Positions 1-9,504 are shown, counted from the stretch's first letter. The stretch is DNA of 64,000 nt from Mucilaginibacter lappiensis (GCF_900155965.1 NZ_FTMG01000001.1:682001-746000), one strand, 5' to 3'. Notes: generated from the sequence alone by a model not told the origin. Program-made: numbers and translations.

Positions 1-1047
1 AACCGCTTTATCGACAACACTTTCCAGATATAGAGCCGATTGCTCATCAATTACAGTCCCTACTTTAGTTTCAGGATTAGCCGGATCACCACAAGTATAT
101 TCTTTTGCTTTTTCAACAAAACGTTTGGTAAATTCTTTTGCAATGCTTTCCTGAACCAAAATACGCTTTACAGCAGTACAACGCTGACCTGAGTTTCGGA
201 AAGATCCTTCTGCAGCCAATGTAACTGCCAAATCAAGATTGGCATCTTCTAATACGATCAAAGGATCATTACCACCAAGCTCCAAGATCACTTTTTTATA
301 TCCTGCGGTTTGCGCTATCTTCTTTCCAACAGCTACACTGCCCGTAAACGACACCAAATCAACCCTCGGATCCTGCACCAATGCTTCGGCAACATCTTTA
401 GTATCTCCCAAAAGAACACTTAGCATATAAGTTGGCAAACCAGCTTGGTACAATAACTCCACCAAACGAATGGCTGTTAAAGGCGTTTTTTCCGAGGGTT
501 TTAGTATAACCGGCGTACCCGCGGCTAATGCCGGAGCAATTTTATGAGCCACCTGGTTTAATGGGTGGTTAAATGGAGTAATAGCAACTGCCAGTTTTAA
601 GGGTTCACGTAAGGTGAATATCTTACGTTGTTTGCCATTAGGGGATATGTCACAGGAAAATACCTGTCCATCATCTTTTAAACATTCCATGGAGGCAAAT
701 AGCAGTACATCGTGTGCACGACCAATTTCGTAACGGGCCTCAGTAATACATAGTCCCGCCTCAGCAGTGATCAATTGGGCGAACTCTTCTTTTCTTTCCA
801 ACAGCATGGTTCTGGTTTTATCCAAAACGCTATATCTTTCGTAACGGGTCAATACCCTCCCACCTTTTAAAGCTATATCAATAGCGGCTTGAGTATCATT
901 CAAACCCGCCATTTCTACGGTGCCCACCAGGTGTCCGTTATAGGGATTATTAACCGCTAGTGTTTTCCCGGATATTACCGGCTTACCGGCAATTAACGAA
1001 GCTGATTTGATTATATTTTCAGTGGTTATCAACGTTTCTTCTTTCAT
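1..1047 (-). CDS. phnY: Phosphonoacetaldehyde dehydrogenase, 3' end cut by window edge
   Basis: This NAD(P)-dependent aldehyde dehydrogenase probably oxidises phosphonoacetaldehyde to phosphonoacetate, the middle step of 2-aminoethylphosphonate (AEP) breakdown. I translated the minus strand by hand from the ATG at 1047-1045. It gives an ALDH-superfamily protein with the LELGGNDP glutamate motif and the catalytic cysteine in SGQRCTAVKR near residue 290, a context I associate with the PhnY branch. About 349 codons are present and the C-terminus lies beyond the left edge. It starts 31 nt after the stop of the phosphonoacetate hydrolase gene, so the two are almost certainly co-transcribed, and this pairing fixes the substrate better than the ALDH fold does. 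A different small-aldehyde dehydrogenase remains possible. An AEP transaminase (phnW) could lie just outside the window. Confidence 0.88.
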   Translation of the reverse strand, partial: MKEETLITTENIIKSASLIAGKPVISGKTLAVNNPYNGHLVGTVEMAGLNDTQAAIDIALKGGRVLTRYERYSVLDKTRTMLLERKEEFAQLITAEAGLCITEARYEIGRAHDVLLFASMECLKDDGQVFSCDISPNGKQRKIFTLREPLKLAVAITPFNHPLNQVAHKIAPALAAGTPVILKPSEKTPLTAIRLVELLYQAGLPTYMLSVLLGDTKDVAEALVQDPRVDLVSFTGSVAVGKKIAQTAGYKKVILELGGNDPLIVLEDANLDLAVTLAAEGSFRNSGQRCTAVKRILVQESIAKEFTKRFVEKAKEYTCGDPANPETKVGTVIDEQSALYLESVVDKAV

Positions 1048-1078
1048 TGTCCTCTTAAAAATTCATTTGTGCCCCTGA

Positions 1079-2320
1079 TTAATGGGTGCCATTAACTGCA
1101 AAATCAAACACATCAAAGTTCCGGGGATCGCCTTGCGCCTTCATTTTGTACACATTGTTTAATGGATGTGAAACCACCAAAGGCACCATTTCTTCGTACC
1201 GGCCACCATGCGAGCGCAAGGTTCCGTCCAACGCCTTCAAATCATGATCGGCAGCTGTTTTTCCAACCACAACATCACGCGCAGATAACACGAACAAATC
1301 ACCAGTCCGGTCGGCTGGTTGCTCCAGAATACGACATCCGGTTTCTTTATCATAAACCTCAGTAATACCCGGTTGCTGTGCCAGCCAATTTTTTACTTCA
1401 TTGATATTAGAATTATTCTCTACATGCACAACCACATAAGAACCTAATGCACCATGATGCTTAACATAAGGATCGGTAATAGGACAAATAACGCGGAAAC
1501 CTGCACCAAACTTTTCGGTAAGCATCGTCTCAATAAATAATACGTTGGGTGAACCATCGGCTTTTACTTTGGCATTCATACCATGATCTGCCGTTGCACC
1601 GATGATAGCTCCCAATGCAAGCATTTTGCCTAATTCAATATCCTGTGCTTCGTAAAATGCCAGTGACTCCTCAGTATCGGGTGCATATGTATGCTGCATA
1701 TAATCTGTTAATGACAGGTACAGAAAATCGGCCATACCCTGTTCTATCATGGCTACACCTGCCCGTAAAACAAATAAACTGGCTTCGGCGCTGTAAATAA
1801 CCGGTGTTTTATGCCCGATAACCCCTTCAGCATTTTCAATGCCATGCGTTTCCAGCTTTGCCTGGTTGGCTTTTTCTGCCGAAAAAGCAATACCATTTAA
1901 TTTATAGGAAAGTATATCTCTTAATTTTTCCTTAGCGGTTACCACGGCTACTTTACGCCCCGCGTTTGCCGCCGCAGCTAATAAAGTATCTGTCCGGAGA
2001 TATTCTGATGAGTTCATCATCACCTCCTGGTCTTTTTGCGCGTCATAGAAAAAGTTACCGCAAATACCATGTACAGCCGGACTGACCCCGGTTACAATAG
2101 ATGAGTTATTAACATTGGTGAAAGACGGCAATGCTCCCCGCACCATGCCACGATAACCTTGCAAAGCCATTTTTTTAAGATTAGGCATGCGATCATGAGC
2201 CAAAGTAGTATCCAGATATTCGTCGGCTGAGCCATCCATGCAAATAACCACAATGGGCTTTGCCGGAGGCGTATATAATTTACCGTTTACTGAGAAGGGA
2301 GTAGTTGAAATGGTATTCAT
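1079..2320 (-). CDS. phnA: Phosphonoacetate hydrolase
   Basis: A zinc-dependent alkaline-phosphatase-superfamily enzyme that cleaves the C-P bond of phosphonoacetate to acetate and phosphate. At 413 residues it has the family length. Visible motifs are D29 in CMDG, the probable nucleophile T68 in PSFTNVNN, D206 and H210 in TDYMQH, D245-H246 in TADHG and H371 in SHGG. All are where a PhnA active site expects two-zinc ligands and a threonine nucleophile. There is no signal peptide, so it is cytoplasmic, unlike the exported phosphatases nearby. It leads a phnA-phnY pair. Its upstream region carries copies of the AT-rich motif also found before susC and before the phosphoesterase operon. The annotation is strong because of the combination with the adjacent dehydrogenase. 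Confidence 0.93.
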   Translation of the reverse strand: MNTISTTPFSVNGKLYTPPAKPIVVICMDGSADEYLDTTLAHDRMPNLKKMALQGYRGMVRGALPSFTNVNNSSIVTGVSPAVHGICGNFFYDAQKDQEVMMNSSEYLRTDTLLAAAANAGRKVAVVTAKEKLRDILSYKLNGIAFSAEKANQAKLETHGIENAEGVIGHKTPVIYSAEASLFVLRAGVAMIEQGMADFLYLSLTDYMQHTYAPDTEESLAFYEAQDIELGKMLALGAIIGATADHGMNAKVKADGSPNVLFIETMLTEKFGAGFRVICPITDPYVKHHGALGSYVVVHVENNSNINEVKNWLAQQPGITEVYDKETGCRILEQPADRTGDLFVLSARDVVVGKTAADHDLKALDGTLRSHGGRYEEMVPLVVSHPLNNVYKMKAQGDPRNFDVFDFAVNGTH

Positions 2321-2377
2321 TATGTATTTCTGTTATTGAAGTATCGAATTATAGTTTATTTAATTAAAAGGTAATAA

Positions 2378-2400
2378 AGGGCCGTAACCGCTACGGCCCT
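2378..2400 (-). terminator. Hairpin between GH29 and phnA
   Basis: The stem is AGGGCCGTA paired with TACGGCCCT around a five-base loop. On the minus strand it is followed by a T-rich but interrupted stretch. It probably ends or attenuates the susCD-GH29 transcript, leaving phnA to its own promoter, though the weak U-tract also allows an mRNA-stabilising role. Confidence 0.55.
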
Positions 2401-2475
2401 AAATAAACACATTAATCAACTTACCAATACCTTTAAACCATTATTTGCATATGCAAAATTCTGTTTATAATTATT

Positions 2476-2624
2476 GTTTAGTATTTATTTCCAAATATAA
2501 ATACTTTTTATAAAAAAGTAAACAAATACTAAACATTTATTAAAATATTTTTCCACATTTTTAGTTGGAAATAGCCAAAAAGATAGAAAATCTAATTTCA
2601 ATTGTTTACCAATACTAAATATTA
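2476..2624 (-). promoter_or_regulatory. Repeated operator-like motif upstream of phnA
   Basis: This very AT-rich intergenic stretch contains three copies of a motif close to GTTTACNAATACTAAA: 2476-2490 (inverted), 2518-2539 and 2604-2624. The half-sites GTTTA and TAAAC are arranged as an imperfect palindrome. The same motif recurs before susC and before the exported phosphoesterase operon. I infer binding sites for a shared regulator; the AT-rich background makes chance similarity a real concern. The rest of the 337-bp gap shows no gene. Confidence 0.5.
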
Positions 2625-2657
2625 CAATAATAAAACTGAGGTTTAAAAAAACTGAGA

Positions 2658-3695
2658 TTATTTACGGATATCCATTCGCTCATTTACAACTTTCATGGTA
2701 TCTATAAAATGCGAATCTAGTTTTCCACTAGGCAACGGGCCAGTATTTAGCACAAAAGACGCACGTTTATTTGCCACTTTTTTCATATTATATATAAGGG
2801 TATCAACAGGTTTATATATTTGTTTAGAATAGTATCCCCATTTACTACTACTCATATCCATGGCTTGCAATGGTATTTGCTTTAAACGCGGATCACTATC
2901 GTAAGCAACTTGCGGAAAAGGATCATATAGGGCATATACCATAGCATCTTCACCCGGAATGTAAAACATATCATGATTATTAATAATCATACAGGCTGGT
3001 TGTAATTTGTGAATCAGACCATAAATTTCCTGGAAAGGATATCGACTGATGTCTTTCGACCAATACCCGTCAAACCATATTCCTGCAACAGTTCCATAAT
3101 TGGTTAGTAACTCGGTAAGTTGATTTTGTATATACTGAAAATACTTTTGCTCAGCCCGATTGGGATTAGATAATTGATGAATATACGTACCTCCCTCATT
3201 TTTACGAAATACAAAATCCGGATGATGCCAATCTAACAAAGAATAATACAACCACAACTTTACCCCCTGCTTATGACATTCATCAGCCAGGGCTTTAATG
3301 ATATCAATATGCCTTTTTCCGTAATGCATGATCGTCCAGTCGGTATACTTTGAATCAAATAAACAAAAGCCATCATGATGCTTGGTGGTTATAGTGATGT
3401 ATTTAAACCCTAATTGTTTAGCTGTAGCCACCCAATCTTTAGCGTTAAAATCTTTTGGGTCGAACTGATTTGCATTTTTTTCATATTGAGGTATGGTATA
3501 TTTCCGCATAGCCCAGGCTTCATCCACATCATCTAACTGCGAATAAATGCCATAATGAATGAACAGACCTAATTTAGCGCTGTTAAACCATTGCCTATTT
3601 GCGAGATTACGTTTAGAAGGAATATAGGGCGATTGCGCAAATACAGCCGCTGAAAAAATAAACATTATAGAAAACGCAGCAATATTCTTTTTCAT
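2658..3695 (-). CDS. GH29 alpha-L-fucosidase, catalytic domain only
   Basis: A secreted retaining alpha-L-fucosidase that would remove terminal fucose in the periplasm. A Sec signal peptide covers about residues 1-20 (cleavage near VFAQS). GH29 landmarks follow: LGLFIHYGIYS at 42-52, TTKHHDGF at 103-110 and GIWFDG at 205-210, where D209 is the expected nucleophile. At 345 residues the protein stops after the barrel and lacks the C-terminal beta-sandwich many GH29 enzymes carry, so the acid/base cannot be placed by position. It follows susD after a 30-nt intercistronic hairpin and is likely in the same operon. The pairing with GH95 and GH31 further upstream points to a fucosylated substrate. 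Confidence 0.9.
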   Translation of the reverse strand: MKKNIAAFSIMFIFSAAVFAQSPYIPSKRNLANRQWFNSAKLGLFIHYGIYSQLDDVDEAWAMRKYTIPQYEKNANQFDPKDFNAKDWVATAKQLGFKYITITTKHHDGFCLFDSKYTDWTIMHYGKRHIDIIKALADECHKQGVKLWLYYSLLDWHHPDFVFRKNEGGTYIHQLSNPNRAEQKYFQYIQNQLTELLTNYGTVAGIWFDGYWSKDISRYPFQEIYGLIHKLQPACMIINNHDMFYIPGEDAMVYALYDPFPQVAYDSDPRLKQIPLQAMDMSSSKWGYYSKQIYKPVDTLIYNMKKVANKRASFVLNTGPLPSGKLDSHFIDTMKVVNERMDIRK

Positions 3696-3727
3696 GATGT
3701 GATTTTAATGTTTTGTATGCTAACAAT

Positions 3728-3757
3728 ACAAAGGACCGCAAAGATGCGGCCCTTTGT
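3728..3757 (-). terminator. Intercistronic hairpin between susD and GH29
   Basis: A 12-bp stem (arms ACAAAGGACCGC and GCGGCCCTTTGT, one G-U pair in the minus-strand RNA) closes a six-base loop. No U-run follows, so partial termination or mRNA 3'-end protection between susD and the fucosidase gene is more likely than full termination. Confidence 0.5.
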
Positions 3758-3778
3758 AAGATTAACTAACCAAGTTCT

Positions 3779-5293
3779 TTATTTTACCTGCCAGGTAACA
3801 CCATTTTGCGTATCAGCTCCACTAAACTGACTTTGAATAGCTGCTTTTACATTTACCGTATTCGTGGTATATTCACCAGTGGGATAAGCCCAGCGCGTAG
3901 GGATTAAATTATTGTTGGCATTTTGCGGCCCTACATCAAATTTAGGCACACCCGTTCTGCGGTTATTATAATAAGCTTCTTTTCCGGAGTTCTCAAAAAA
4001 AGCAACATATTTTTGCTCCAATATTTGCGTAAGCCCGGTTGGTGTATTTCCTGCATAAGGGTTTTGTGTTTGAAATGTGCTGATCGCAGCACCAGCTACG
4101 CCATAGAATTTCATAGATTCTGAAATCCCCTGATTATAATAAGTAGAAGCATCGCCAGAAACCCAGCCGCGATTGATAGCTTCTGCGATACTGAAATTGG
4201 TTTCGGATGCACCTGTATATACATAAGGTATACCCGTAGGACTGGCTTCCCAATAGTAAAAATTGATCTCGCTTAATAAACCCGCTATTGACTGAGTTTT
4301 TTGAGTGGATTGCAAATCACCGGTTTTCGCCCCTCTGAAAGAGGTAAACTCAGTTGCATAATTTGGATCGCCACTTGCTTTGGCAGAATCCGTAGGCAAG
4401 GCAATTACAAAAATTCGGGGATCTTTTGTTTTTTTAATAATATCAACATAGGTAGCCCCCAGCGTGTTTCTCAGATCTTTGTATAAAACAACGCCATTAC
4501 TTGGCCATAACGGGTAATTATTGGATACATCCGAGGTATTATATACTAATTGAAAATTATCCGCATTGGTTAATATCAAAGGATATTGTGCAGGATTGTT
4601 GATTATATTGGCGAACTGCTGTTTGATATTTAAATCAGGTGCATCATCTGCCCTTTTGCTTAAGCTAATCAGCACCCGTAAACGGAAAGAATTGATTAAC
4701 TTTTGCCATTTGGAAAGATCACCACCATAAAAGAAATCCCCATCAACTATTGTATTACTTTTCACTAAAGGAGCTATCTGCGTATTGGCATCATCCAACA
4801 ATTTTAAACATTGCATGTAAACATCGTGCTGACTATCGTACTTCGGTGTGAAAATTTTACTGGTTGCTCCGTTTAGCGCCTCACTCATCGGAACATCACC
4901 AAACATTGTAGTTAAATTCACAAAAAAGTAAGCCCTGAAAAATTTGGCAAGAGCCATATAAGGAGCGGCTGTAGCACCGTTTTTTTGCGCTTCTATTTCC
5001 AGGCGGCCAACATTTTGCAGATAGGTATAGTTAGAATAACTACCTGTTATCCAGTCATAATATTGCCCTCCGTAATATGGTTCGTTCAATACCATAAATT
5101 GATTATTGCGTTGATCTTGCCCCCAAGGCCCTTCAGATTGCACTAGATCTAACAAAAGGCCGGTAAACACCAATTTTGGTGGTGCATTTACAATAGCCGA
5201 GGGATCTTTTCGTAAATCATCAAACTTTTTGCATGACAATTGGACCATACTTAAAATAAGTAAAAAAAGGCCTGTTATATTTCTTGCTTTCAT
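3779..5293 (-). CDS. SusD-like outer-membrane glycan-binding lipoprotein
   Basis: The surface-exposed partner of the adjacent SusC-like transporter, binding glycan and closing over the channel. I chose the ATG at 5293, giving 504 residues, because the protein then begins with a lipoprotein signal ending ...VQLSC at Cys21, followed by the charged CKKFDD typical of surface lipoproteins in this phylum. The upstream ATG at 5326 would add eleven residues before the signal and overlap susC. The N-terminal KDPSAIVNAPP and TPR-like helices resemble the SusD-like_2 branch rather than classical SusD. It lies 19 nt downstream of susC and clearly forms a pair with it. The ligand cannot be read from sequence; neighbouring enzymes suggest a fucose-containing glycan. 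Confidence 0.92.
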   Translation of the reverse strand: MKARNITGLFLLILSMVQLSCKKFDDLRKDPSAIVNAPPKLVFTGLLLDLVQSEGPWGQDQRNNQFMVLNEPYYGGQYYDWITGSYSNYTYLQNVGRLEIEAQKNGATAAPYMALAKFFRAYFFVNLTTMFGDVPMSEALNGATSKIFTPKYDSQHDVYMQCLKLLDDANTQIAPLVKSNTIVDGDFFYGGDLSKWQKLINSFRLRVLISLSKRADDAPDLNIKQQFANIINNPAQYPLILTNADNFQLVYNTSDVSNNYPLWPSNGVVLYKDLRNTLGATYVDIIKKTKDPRIFVIALPTDSAKASGDPNYATEFTSFRGAKTGDLQSTQKTQSIAGLLSEINFYYWEASPTGIPYVYTGASETNFSIAEAINRGWVSGDASTYYNQGISESMKFYGVAGAAISTFQTQNPYAGNTPTGLTQILEQKYVAFFENSGKEAYYNNRRTGVPKFDVGPQNANNNLIPTRWAYPTGEYTTNTVNVKAAIQSQFSGADTQNGVTWQVK

Positions 5294-5312
5294 GTTGTTG
5301 CTTATTAATATC

Positions 5313-8300
5313 TTAAAATGTGGCATTTAAATTAAAGCCAATACTTTTAACCGTTGGTGTTTGCAGATTGGTAGAGCTGGATGTAAACTGATCCAGATCT
5401 ATATTTTGCGTTCCTTTTCCTGTCAGGTATAATAAATTCCTGGCTACAAAAGAAACACTGGCAGTTTTTATAAATTTGGTACGATCGAGCAGGCTTTTTG
5501 AGAAATTGTAACTCAGTATAACCTCTCTGAGCTTAACATAGGTGGCGCTCCTGGTAATCTCATAACCTGATGTATAAAAATTACTGGCCCAGTTTTCATA
5601 AAGAACCGGTACATTATTAGGAGCAAAAACCCGTGTATCCGAAATCACTTTACCATCCTGATCGGTGCTTAAAAGACCACTTACTATCTTTGATCCATTA
5701 GTCATAACCGTACCTTGCCAGTTTGGATTATTGCGGTTATTCCAATCGGCCAAACGTTGTGGCGAATCTGAGCCCGGCGCTACGCCTGCCTGCCATTGTT
5801 TGTAATCAACATAATTTTGAACTTTGCCGCCAAAACGGCCATCTAACTGAAAGCTAAGACTAAAGGCCTTATACTTGAATGTATTGTTAATACCGGCAAC
5901 AAAATTATTATCTGTATAACCTACTTTAGTTTGATAAGGGTTTATTGCAGGCAATCCATTAGATTTTACAATGATGTTTCCCTGGGGATCTCTTTGAAAA
6001 TCATAAATATAATAGCTGTCTGCCCGGTCACCTAATTTGATCATCCCATTGCGGGTTTGTACGCCATCAATCTTATCAAGCCATTTGTGATTGAAAGACC
6101 AGTTACCTGCTATATTCCATGAAAAGGCGGCTGTTTTTATTGGAGTTCCGTCAATAGTCAATTCCGCTCCCTTACGGGTATAGGTGTAAGCATTCTGCTG
6201 ATAAGATGTAACTCCCGAAGTGGGTGATTCAGCAACGTTTACAATCCCAGGCCCCTCAATATTGTGAAAATAAGCCGCATCAAAACCTAAGCGATTATTA
6301 AAAAAACGAGCCTCTAAACCTACTTCAGATGTTTTTACACGTGCAGCTTGTATGTCACCGTTGTAAAGTGTACTGCTATAATTAACACCGGTATTATTAT
6401 TCCAGCGAAGGGAGTTTGTTGTATAGGTAGGTATCTGTTTATAAATATCATACTGATTATTTTCATCCACCACGTCGCGGGCAATATTAGCATAAGATCC
6501 CCTTGCTTTTAAATAAGATATAGCTTGGGGTAAATGTATAAACTCAGATAATACAACGCTCAAAGAAGCTGAGGGATAAAAATAAGTATCATGACTTGCC
6601 GGCAAAGTAGATGATTTATCAAAACGACCGGTTAGATTTAGATAAAGAAAAGTTTTGTAATTCAAATCGATCAAGCCATACGCACTGTTTACCTGGCGCT
6701 GTGCAAAATAATTTTGTGGCACAGAAGGCAAAACAGAGTTACTCAAGGTGTATACACCCGGCACCAGTAAGCCGCCGTTTGTGCTGGCATCGGTTTCCTG
6801 AACATTAACTGTACGTATATTAGCAAAAACCGATGTTTTATATCCGAATGATCTGAACTTATCTGCATAGCTTAAAGAAGCCTGCGTATTGTTTTCCCAG
6901 AATTTAGAATTCTGGTTGATATAGCCTCCTATCTGATTGTAATTACCATATTGATAAAAATTACCTGAAACCGGAATATTAACAGCATAGTTTTTAGACC
7001 AGGTACTTACATCGGTACGTAAATTAAATTTAAGCTTATCTGTTATGTCATAATCCATCTGTACGTGTCCATACAAGTCATCCTTTTTGTAGATCTGCAA
7101 ATTCTCATAAGCCACAAACCAGGGATTGTTATATATGGTGTATTCTCTGGAGTATTGCTGAATACCAACTTTACCTGGTTGCCAGTAATTTCTGAGATCA
7201 CGGACATCATAATCGGCACTTCCCCAAACTGTCATCAAATAAACCGGGCTTGTGGGGCCATATCCGGCAACCGGATAGTTTGGCGAAATCTGCCTGTCGT
7301 AATTAATGCTGGATTCAAACCTTACTTTTTTACTTACATTTATTGTCCCGTTAACAGAAAAGTTTGTAATATTTAACTGTGTATTAGGTATAGTACCACG
7401 TTGGTAAATATCCGAAACCGAAAATCGCAAGTTACCAAGATCACTTTGTGTGGAAACTGCAACATTATTGGTGCTGATCAATCCATTTTGCAAAAAATTC
7501 GCAAGATTGTCTTTACCTCTCGCCAGCCAGGGTATTGGCACCAGGTTACCGGTAGCGGGGTCAACCGGACTATTATATTGTGGAATTAGCTGCCCTTCAA
7601 ACCGGGGGCCCCAAATAAAATAATCGTTATCATTAGTTCCACCACCTTTACCATCTTTAAATGCATAGTCGAAATTATCACCGGGACCATAGCTGGTTTG
7701 TATTTTGGGTATCGCATTATAACCAAGCTGCAACTGGGTACTTGAATTGAGCTCGACAGATAATGATTTTTGCTTAGAACCCGTGCCTTTCTTAGTTGTA
7801 ATAATAATAGCGCCATTCGCTCCCCTGCTACCATACAAAGCAGCCGCGTTTGCGCCTTTTAATACCGAATAACTTTCAATATCATCCCCACTCAAATTCC
7901 AGGAATCAGTACTGATTGGTGTGCCATCCACTACAAAAAGTACTCCCGTTTGGCCACGGAGAGAAATTCCGGGATTCCCAAAAAGATTAGAACTTGGCGT
8001 AATCAGCAAACCCGCTACTTTTCCGGTTAATGAAATTACAGGGTTTGGTTCCCTTGCTTTGGTTAATGCATCACCTTTTACTTCCTGAATGGCATAACCT
8101 ACGGCACTTTTTTCTTTTTTAATACCGAGTGCAGTAACTACCACTTCATTGAGGTTTTTGGAATCAGTCTTCAACAAAACAGTTAAGGGGTCTTTGCCTT
8201 CAATTTTTAACAACCGGGTCAAATAACCGAGCGATTTAAACTCCAGAACATCCCCGGCATTTGCCGCAATTCTGAATCCACCTTTTAAATCAGAGGCCGT

Positions 8301-8462
8301 GCCTTTCCCTGTTGATTTATTGGATACGACCACTCCCGGAATAGGCCCCGACTCATCGGAAACTTTTCCTTCAATCGTACTTTGAGCATAACCTATACCC
8401 AAAGTCAGCAACCATACTACTACCAGGAGCAGGCCATGCTTTAACAAGTAAAAATTCTTCAT
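5313..8462 (-). CDS. SusC-like TonB-dependent outer-membrane transporter
   Basis: A 1,049-residue TonB-dependent beta-barrel that imports oligosaccharides with its SusD partner. A signal peptide (to about residue 26, GYAQS) is followed directly by a carboxypeptidase-regulatory-like domain (about 28-95). The conserved NEVVVTALGIKKEKSA segment near 104-120 and the plug domain (to about 230, YGSRGANGAIIITTKKG) come next, then the barrel. There is no N-terminal STN domain, so signalling through an ECF sigma/FecR pair is not expected for this receptor. It begins the susC-susD-GH29 unit. The upstream region is over 1 kb long, gene-free for its first part, and carries several operator-like motifs. 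Confidence 0.95.
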   Translation of the reverse strand: MKNFYLLKHGLLLVVVWLLTLGIGYAQSTIEGKVSDESGPIPGVVVSNKSTGKGTASDLKGGFRIAANAGDVLEFKSLGYLTRLLKIEGKDPLTVLLKTDSKNLNEVVVTALGIKKEKSAVGYAIQEVKGDALTKAREPNPVISLTGKVAGLLITPSSNLFGNPGISLRGQTGVLFVVDGTPISTDSWNLSGDDIESYSVLKGANAAALYGSRGANGAIIITTKKGTGSKQKSLSVELNSSTQLQLGYNAIPKIQTSYGPGDNFDYAFKDGKGGGTNDNDYFIWGPRFEGQLIPQYNSPVDPATGNLVPIPWLARGKDNLANFLQNGLISTNNVAVSTQSDLGNLRFSVSDIYQRGTIPNTQLNITNFSVNGTINVSKKVRFESSINYDRQISPNYPVAGYGPTSPVYLMTVWGSADYDVRDLRNYWQPGKVGIQQYSREYTIYNNPWFVAYENLQIYKKDDLYGHVQMDYDITDKLKFNLRTDVSTWSKNYAVNIPVSGNFYQYGNYNQIGGYINQNSKFWENNTQASLSYADKFRSFGYKTSVFANIRTVNVQETDASTNGGLLVPGVYTLSNSVLPSVPQNYFAQRQVNSAYGLIDLNYKTFLYLNLTGRFDKSSTLPASHDTYFYPSASLSVVLSEFIHLPQAISYLKARGSYANIARDVVDENNQYDIYKQIPTYTTNSLRWNNNTGVNYSSTLYNGDIQAARVKTSEVGLEARFFNNRLGFDAAYFHNIEGPGIVNVAESPTSGVTSYQQNAYTYTRKGAELTIDGTPIKTAAFSWNIAGNWSFNHKWLDKIDGVQTRNGMIKLGDRADSYYIYDFQRDPQGNIIVKSNGLPAINPYQTKVGYTDNNFVAGINNTFKYKAFSLSFQLDGRFGGKVQNYVDYKQWQAGVAPGSDSPQRLADWNNRNNPNWQGTVMTNGSKIVSGLLSTDQDGKVISDTRVFAPNNVPVLYENWASNFYTSGYEITRSATYVKLREVILSYNFSKSLLDRTKFIKTASVSFVARNLLYLTGKGTQNIDLDQFTSSSTNLQTPTVKSIGFNLNATF

Positions 8463-8490
8463 TTTTTAATAGTTTAAATTCCAATAGTTT

Positions 8491-8765
8491 TGTTTAGTAT
8501 TTGTACAAATAAAGTCATTATTTGTAAACAACAAGTTAATAAATATTAAACATTAAAAACAAAAAAACTCACTTATAAATTAAATTATTTTTTAGACACA
8601 CTTATAAATAACTTTTTTTAATAAAACACAGATAACTGTAAATTAACAAATTACAATTAAATTTATTACGCAAACGTTTGTGTAAGCAATTATCAGACAA
8701 TCAAAGCGATCATTTAACACACATTAGACAATTGATTGATAGTTTATAAATACTAAATAAACATT
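8491..8765 (-). promoter_or_regulatory. Repeated operator-like motif upstream of susC
   Basis: Copies of the GTTTACNAATACTAAA-like motif occur at 8491-8506 (inverted, TGTTTAGTATTTGTAC), about 8535-8554 (more divergent) and 8742-8765. They match the motif upstream of phnA and of the phosphoesterase operon. The interval 8463-8990 is otherwise AT-rich and contains no convincing gene. Confidence 0.5.
8668..8683. promoter_or_regulatory. LacI-type palindromic operator candidate
   Basis: ACGCAAACGTTTGTGT is a near-perfect palindrome with central CG, the form bound by many LacI-family regulators. It sits about 210 bp upstream of susC between the AT-rich motifs. No LacI-family gene is in this window, so the regulator would be encoded elsewhere. 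Confidence 0.35.
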
Positions 8766-9040
8766 AAATAAAAATAAACAACCAGAATATCCCTCTTTCA
8801 GATAAATGCAACACCATAAAATGTGATAAATTGCAGGCCCTTAAAAGTAATTTTTAAAAAAAGGCATAAGCGTTGGGAAAATGACGAAAGGAACTCATAT
8901 CGAATAATGAATTTTAATTTTCCAACATCAAAACCATTATTCCACAGTCGATACGGATACTACACTTTATAAACCCTATTTAATGACATGGAATGCTCTG
9001 CGCTAAGCTGATCAACGTAAATCCATTATATTGCAGTCCC

Positions 9041-9386
9041 CACGGGGCCTCTCGCAGTTTAAGTTAACCCACAAAATCTAAATGTGAACTAAACAGCACT
9101 CGGAAAGCAAGTTCACGATTAGGAGACTCCGCTGGAGTCCACCATTTCTTTAAATTTTATCTATAAACAGGAGGCCTCTCTGAGGCCGAATGGCAGGCCA
9201 GGTATACTAATTATAGTATAAAGCATTGCCGGCCCCAGCGGGGCCACGTGTTTATAGCCTAAAAGAGGACGTTCTTTGGCTCCGTAGGTGGTTATGAAAT
9301 TTTAGGTTGGTGAATTTTGTGGGTTAACTTAAACTCGCAGAGGCCCCTGAGTTATAAAGTTGAGGAAGAAGCAACTTTAGGGGCCC
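9041..9386. repeat. Nested palindrome cluster bounded by inverted repeats
   Basis: Positions 9056-9077 and 9314-9335 form a perfect 22-bp inverted repeat; with mismatches the arms extend to 9041-9077 and 9314-9349. Between them are small GC-rich palindromes: ACTCC/GGAGT near 9125-9138, GGCCTC/GAGGCC near 9173-9187, GGCCCC/GGGGCC near 9231-9245, and CTATAAAC with GTTTATAG. A bulged hairpin follows at 9342-9385 (GGCCCCT/AGGGGCC with inner AAAGTTG/CAACTTT). No reading frame is evident. It could be a decayed non-autonomous mobile element or a structured-RNA locus. Confidence 0.6.
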
Positions 9387-9401
9387 TTTCAGGTAAATCA
9401 G

Positions 9402-9504
9402 AGTGGGTTTACACTTAAACCCACTATATGACAATAAAACATAGATATTTATTTGATTATCAATTAAATAAATAATGTTAACCATAAATTGTGTAAACCC
9501 ACTT
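9402..9504 (+). repeat. MITE-like dispersed repeat, copy A
   Basis: About 103 bp. It begins with AGTGGGTTTACAC (itself part of the palindrome GTGGGTTT...AAACCCAC), has an AT-rich middle, and ends TGTTAACC...GTGTAAACCCACTT. The ends form a terminal inverted repeat. The same architecture recurs at 10349-10447 in this orientation and at 29003-29118 inverted. No ORF is inside. Confidence 0.65.

Noticed and set aside
9041..9386. Insertion sequence
   Set aside because: Inverted arms are present but the interior (about 240 bp) has no transposase reading frame and no target duplication was seen.
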